From Pseudomonas wadenswilerensis (lineage in GTDB: Bacteria; Pseudomonadota; Gammaproteobacteria; Pseudomonadales; Pseudomonadaceae): a stretch of DNA of 64,000 bases. A program made the translations under genes and the position numbers. The stretch is taken from NCBI RefSeq assembly GCF_900497695.1, contig NZ_UIDD01000004.1:124001-188000 (forward strand). Direction: 5' to 3'. This document shows, one piece after another, positions 60,861 to 64,000 of this stretch; within the stretch, counting starts at the first letter, position 1, and each line of letters opens with the position of its first letter. A model generated the notes under the pieces. The model did not search any database, was not told where the DNA came from, and worked only from the letters and a program-made list of their open reading frames with translations.

Positions 60861-61736
60861 GTGACTGATGTTCCAGGGGCTTCCCAATCCACTTCGGGCA
60901 CGCTTTACGTGGTGGCCACGCCGATCGGCAACCTGGATGACATGAGTGCCCGGGCGCTCAAGGTGCTCGGCGATGTGGCGCTGATTGCCGCCGAGGACAC
61001 CCGTCACTCCATTCGTCTGTTGCAACACTTTGGTATCAATACCCCCTTGGCCGCCTGCCATGAGCACAACGAGCGTGATGAGGGCAGCCGCTTTCTCACC
61101 CGTTTGCTGGCCGGGGACAACGTCGCACTGATTTCCGATGCCGGCACGCCGCTGATTTCCGACCCTGGCTATCACCTGGTGCGCCAGGCCCGTGCCGCGG
61201 GCATATCGGTGGTGCCGGTGCCTGGCGCCTGCGCGCTGATCGCGGCGCTGTCGGCCGCTGGCCTGCCGTCGGACCGGTTCATCTTCGAAGGCTTCCTGCC
61301 GGCCAAGGCGGTAGGACGTCGTGCGCGCCTGAGTCAGGTAAAGGAAGAACCGCGGACGCTGATCTTCTACGAAGCGCCGCACCGGATTCTCGAATGCCTG
61401 CAGGATATGGAAGAGGTGTTCGGGGGTGAGCGTCCGGCGCTGCTGGCCCGCGAGCTGACCAAGACCTTCGAGACCCTCAAGGGCTTGCCGCTGGCTGAAC
61501 TGCGCGCCTTCGTCGAGGCCGACAGCAATCAGCAGCGTGGCGAGTGCGTGGTGCTGGTGGCGGGCTATACCGCGCCGGAGGATGAGCAGGCGGTAAGCAC
61601 CGAGGCGATGCGCATCCTCGACCTGCTGCTGGCGGAGATGCCGCTCAAGCGCGCCGCGGCGCTGGCGGCGGAAATCACCGGTGTGCGCAAGAACCTGCTG
61701 TACCAGGTGGCGCTGGAAAAACAGAAAGACCACTGA
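60861..61736 (+). CDS. rsmI: RsmI, 16S rRNA 2'-O-methyltransferase (C1402)
   Basis: 291 aa. SAM-binding tetrapyrrole-methylase fold: TLYVVATPIGNLDDMSARAL, ALIAAEDTRHS, ALISDAGTPLISDPG and PGACALIAALSAAGLP. GTG 60861 is preferred (AGG 8 bases ahead); GTG 60852 is the alternative. Methylates the ribose of C1402 in the decoding centre, as does rsmH downstream on the base (N4). Confidence 0.95.
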   Translation: MTDVPGASQSTSGTLYVVATPIGNLDDMSARALKVLGDVALIAAEDTRHSIRLLQHFGINTPLAACHEHNERDEGSRFLTRLLAGDNVALISDAGTPLISDPGYHLVRQARAAGISVVPVPGACALIAALSAAGLPSDRFIFEGFLPAKAVGRRARLSQVKEEPRTLIFYEAPHRILECLQDMEEVFGGERPALLARELTKTFETLKGLPLAELRAFVEADSNQQRGECVVLVAGYTAPEDEQAVSTEAMRILDLLLAEMPLKRAAALAAEITGVRKNLLYQVALEKQKDH

Positions 61737-61801
61737 TGTTATAGTGCTATTATTGGTTTTATCGCTTGTTCTTGGCGCCCGCTACCGTTAACCTTTGCGG
61801 C

Positions 61802-62164
61802 GGAGAGTCGATTGGACAGTCGCTGCCTTCTATTGTTCCGCAATAGAGGGGGGAGGAAAGTCCGGGCTCCATAGGGCAGAGTGCCAGGTAATGCCTGGGG
61901 GGCGCGAGCCTACGGAAAGTGCCACAGAAAATAACCGCCTAAGCACTTCGGTGCCGGTAAGGGTGAAAAGGTGCGGTAAGAGCGCACCGCATGACTGGCA
62001 ACAGTTCATGGCTAGGTAAACCCCACTCGGAGCAAGACCAAATAGGGTTCCATATGGCGCGGCCCGCGTTGGAACCGGGTAGGTTGCTAAAGGCGTCCAG
62101 TGATGGCCGTCGTAGAGGAATGACTGTCCTCGACAGAACCCGGCTTACAGATCGACTCTCCACC
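61802..62164 (+). ncRNA. rnpB: RNase P RNA (bacterial class A)
   Basis: Helix P1 is formed by GGAGAGTCGAT (61802-61812) and ATCGACTCTCC (62151-62161). Universal blocks are present in order: GAGGAAAGTCCGGGCTCC (CR I), GCCACAGAAAATA (CR II/III), AGCAAGACCAAATAGG (CR IV) and AGAGGAATGACTGTC with ACAGAACCCGGCTTA (CR V). Length of about 360 nt is normal. It processes tRNA 5' ends with the RnpA protein. The 3' end is approximate. Confidence 0.96.
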
Positions 62165-62366
62165 TCTTCCCTCCTGCTTGAATCGATAGCAGATGCGTCT
62201 TCGTAATACCGAAAAAATCTTACTCTTAATAAATTACTTTAACTTCTCACTCTATCCGTCTGAGTGGGTTTGAGTTTTTTCGTCAAAATCCCTTCCGAAT
62301 TGTCCTTCTATCTTCTCTGTGCGCGCTAAATCTCCGATCTGTAAGGGATTTCCTTATAAGCGTGCC
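62165..62366 (+). other. Spacer between rnpB and mraZ
   Basis: It holds a candidate terminator of rnpB at 62246-62280 (CTCACTC / GAGTGGG stem, then GAGTTTTTT). The rest is AT-rich without an ORF. Confidence 0.55.
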
Positions 62367-62396
62367 TTGACGGTGTGGTAGGCGGATTCCTATAGT
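62367..62396 (+). promoter_or_regulatory. Promoter of the mra division/cell-wall cluster
   Basis: TTGACG (62367-62372), an 18-base spacer and TATAGT (62391-62396). It sits directly upstream of the MraZ boxes, as expected for the mra promoter. Confidence 0.75.
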
Positions 62397-62402
62397 GTGC
62401 GC

Positions 62403-62428
62403 AAGTGGCAGAAAGTGGCATGAAGTGG
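62403..62428 (+). promoter_or_regulatory. MraZ operator, three direct repeats
   Basis: AAGTGG occurs at 62403, 62413 and 62423, spaced exactly 10 bases apart, just after the -10 box. MraZ is known to bind tandem GTGG-type repeats with about 10-base spacing and to repress its own promoter. Confidence 0.8.
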
Positions 62429-62471
62429 GTTTTCTGACACAAAAACGCTAACATTGTGGGGAATCGCAGCC

Positions 62472-62927
62472 GTGTTCCGCGGAGCCAACGCCATCAACCT
62501 CGACGCAAAGGGCCGTCTCGCAATGCCGAGCCGGTACCGTGACGAGCTCGATTCGCGTAGTTCCGGGCAGTTGATCGTGACCATCGATGCGGTTGATCCC
62601 TGTTTATGCGTGTACCCGCTCGATGAGTGGGAACTGATTGAAGCCAAGTTGCGCGCCTTGCCGTCATTGCGTGAAGAGAACCGTCGCCTGCAGCGTTTGC
62701 TGATCGGCAATGCGGTGGATCTGGAGCTTGATGGCAGTGGTCGTTTCCTGGTGCCGCCGCGTTTGCGCGAGTACGCCAAGCTCGACAAGAAGGCAATGCT
62801 GGTGGGGCAACTGAACAAATTTCAGCTGTGGGACGAGGATGCCTGGAACGCGGTTTCGGCAGCCGACCTTGCAGCTATCCAACAACCGGGCGCCATGCCT
62901 GATGAACTGCGTGATTTGATCCTGTGA
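62472..62927 (+). CDS. mraZ: MraZ, transcriptional regulator of the mra/dcw cluster
   Basis: 151 aa, GTG start giving [20 protein letters not shown]. Two SpoVT/AbrB-like halves with the DxxGR signature ([14 protein letters not shown] and [14 protein letters not shown]). Ring-forming DNA-binding repressor of the dcw operon. Its stop overlaps the rsmH GTG. Confidence 0.96.
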   Translation: MFRGANAINLDAKGRLAMPSRYRDELDSRSSGQLIVTIDAVDPCLCVYPLDEWELIEAKLRALPSLREENRRLQRLLIGNAVDLELDGSGRFLVPPRLREYAKLDKKAMLVGQLNKFQLWDEDAWNAVSAADLAAIQQPGAMPDELRDLIL

Positions 62928-63871
62928 CTATAGATAGCGGCTTTAACCACATCACCGTACTGCTTGACGAAGCCGTCGAGGCTCTCGCCGTACGCGCCGA
63001 TGGCTGCTATCTGGATGGCACCTTCGGACGCGGCGGGCATAGCCGGTTGATCCTCAGCAAGCTCGGGCCGCAGGGCCGGCTGCTGGGTTTTGACAAAGAT
63101 CCTCAAGCGATTGCCACCGGGCAAGCGCTGGCGGCCGAAGACGGCCGCTTTGTCATTGTGCAGCGCAGTTTTGCCGAGCTGGGCGCCGAAGTCGCCGAGC
63201 GCGGCCTGGCCGGCAAGGTCAGCGGCATCCTGCTCGACCTGGGCGTGTCGTCGCCTCAGCTGGACGACCCTGAGCGTGGCTTCAGCTTCCTCAATGATGG
63301 CCCGCTGGACATGCGCATGGACCCGACCCGTGGCGTCAGTGCTGCCGAGTTCATTGCCAACGCGCCCGAAGAAGAAATCGCCCGGGTGTTCAAGGAATAC
63401 GGCGAGGAGCGCTTTGCCAAACGCATGGCCCGTGCCGTGGTACTGCGCCGCGAAGAAACCCCGTTCACCCGCACCGCCGACCTTGCCGAAGTGCTCAAGG
63501 TCGCCAACCCGGCCTGGGAAAAGGGCAAGAACCCGGCTACCCGTGCCTTCCAGGGCCTGCGCATTCACGTCAACAACGAGCTCGGTGATCTCGAAGCCGG
63601 CCTTGATGCTGCGCTCGAAGCACTGGAAGTCGGTGGGCGGCTGGTGGTGATCAGCTTCCACTCCCTGGAAGACCGCATCGTCAAATTGTTCATGCGCAAG
63701 CTGGTCAAGGGCGAGGCCGACAACCTGCCGCGCAACCTGCCGGTCCAGCACAAGCATTTCGAACCGAAGATCAAGGTCCACGGCAAGGCCCAGTTCGCCT
63801 CCGAGGCCGAGCTCAAGGCCAACCCACGTTCGCGTAGCGCGGTCATGCGCGTCGCCGAGAAGCTGCGGTGA
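62924..63871 (+). CDS. rsmH: RsmH, 16S rRNA N4-methyltransferase (C1402)
   Basis: 315 aa, GTG start overlapping the mraZ stop. Motifs: [27 protein letters not shown] (SAM motif I), [13 protein letters not shown] and [15 protein letters not shown]. Methylates the base of C1402, acting with RsmI on the same nucleotide. Confidence 0.97.
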   Translation: MTIDSGFNHITVLLDEAVEALAVRADGCYLDGTFGRGGHSRLILSKLGPQGRLLGFDKDPQAIATGQALAAEDGRFVIVQRSFAELGAEVAERGLAGKVSGILLDLGVSSPQLDDPERGFSFLNDGPLDMRMDPTRGVSAAEFIANAPEEEIARVFKEYGEERFAKRMARAVVLRREETPFTRTADLAEVLKVANPAWEKGKNPATRAFQGLRIHVNNELGDLEAGLDAALEALEVGGRLVVISFHSLEDRIVKLFMRKLVKGEADNLPRNLPVQHKHFEPKIKVHGKAQFASEAELKANPRSRSAVMRVAEKLR

Positions 63872-64000
63872 GCCGCTTGTTCGCCAAGCCTTTGCCAGGC
63901 GGAAGCTTCCTGATGCTTCTGCTGTTCATCGGCGTGCTCGTTTCCTCGGTGGCGGTGTCCTACAGCGCGCACTGGAACCGTCAGTTGCTCAACAGCCTGT
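63868..64000 (+). CDS. ftsL: FtsL, cell-division protein (partial, C-terminus off window)
   Basis: 44 codons visible, GTG start overlapping the rsmH stop. A short cytoplasmic part is followed by one membrane helix ([18 protein letters not shown]) and the start of the periplasmic coiled coil ([10 protein letters not shown]). It joins FtsB and FtsQ at the septum. About 97 aa are expected. Confidence 0.95.
   Translation, partial: MSRLFAKPLPGGSFLMLLLFIGVLVSSVAVSYSAHWNRQLLNSL

Overview
The window is a chromosomal segment of a Pseudomonas, most likely of the P. putida group. This rests on high-GC coding bias, many Pseudomonas-type REP palindromes, and gene order that, from memory, follows the P. 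putida and P. aeruginosa alg-moa-aap-algW-cys-trpS-pet-mra region. No search could be run, so species-level placement is inference.

Region 1 (1-16400) holds a complete alginate biosynthesis operon on the minus strand: algD-alg8-alg44-algK-algE-algG-algX-algL-algI-algJ-algF-algA, with algA cut by the window edge. It supplies GDP-mannuronate (AlgA, AlgD), polymerisation with c-di-GMP control (Alg8, Alg44), the periplasmic and outer-membrane export complex (AlgK, AlgE), epimerisation, acetylation and lysis (AlgG, AlgX, AlgI, AlgJ, AlgF, AlgL). A long algD leader carries an AlgU-type promoter and an AlgR-type box. A REP palindrome sits in frame inside the algK signal-peptide region. Region 2 (16400-24400) has yaaA, a polysaccharide deacetylase-like gene, a PIN-PhoH ATPase, an AT-rich accessory patch (MFS transporter plus two tiny upstream genes), moaCDE and an orphan amino-acid binding protein.

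Region 3 (24400-36450) has the D-arginine utilisation genes dauR-dauA-dauB, rhlB, a carboxylesterase, the aapJQMP L-amino-acid ABC transporter behind a sigma-54 promoter, an IS110-family element lying between two REP halves, and algW, the protease that starts the MucA/AlgU cascade controlling algD. Region 4 (36450-51700) has a Nif3-like gene, cysD, a four-helix-bundle gene framed by inverted repeats, cysNC, the mdeR/mdeA-mdeB methionine degradation locus, zapG/yhcB, a hydrolase, trpS, zapE, a GlxA-type regulator and an aldo/keto reductase. Region 5 (51950-64000) is core: rplM-rpsI, petABC (cytochrome bc1), sspA-sspB, envelope genes (dolP, diaA/gmhA-type SIS, yraN, lpoA), rsmI, the RNase P RNA, and the start of the division/cell-wall cluster mraZ-rsmH-ftsL.

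The most unusual items are: (a) the four-helix-bundle (23S rRNA intervening-sequence-type) gene between cysD and cysNC, bounded by inverted repeats, with an ORF-less hairpin of the same repeat family 10.5 kb away; (b) the compact AT-rich locus of a 33-aa peptide gene, an intercistronic hairpin, a small RRE-like ORF with an apparent frameshift, and an MFS exporter; (c) the REP-invaded algK signal peptide; (d) the IS110 element with a structured non-coding upstream region inside a REP pair.
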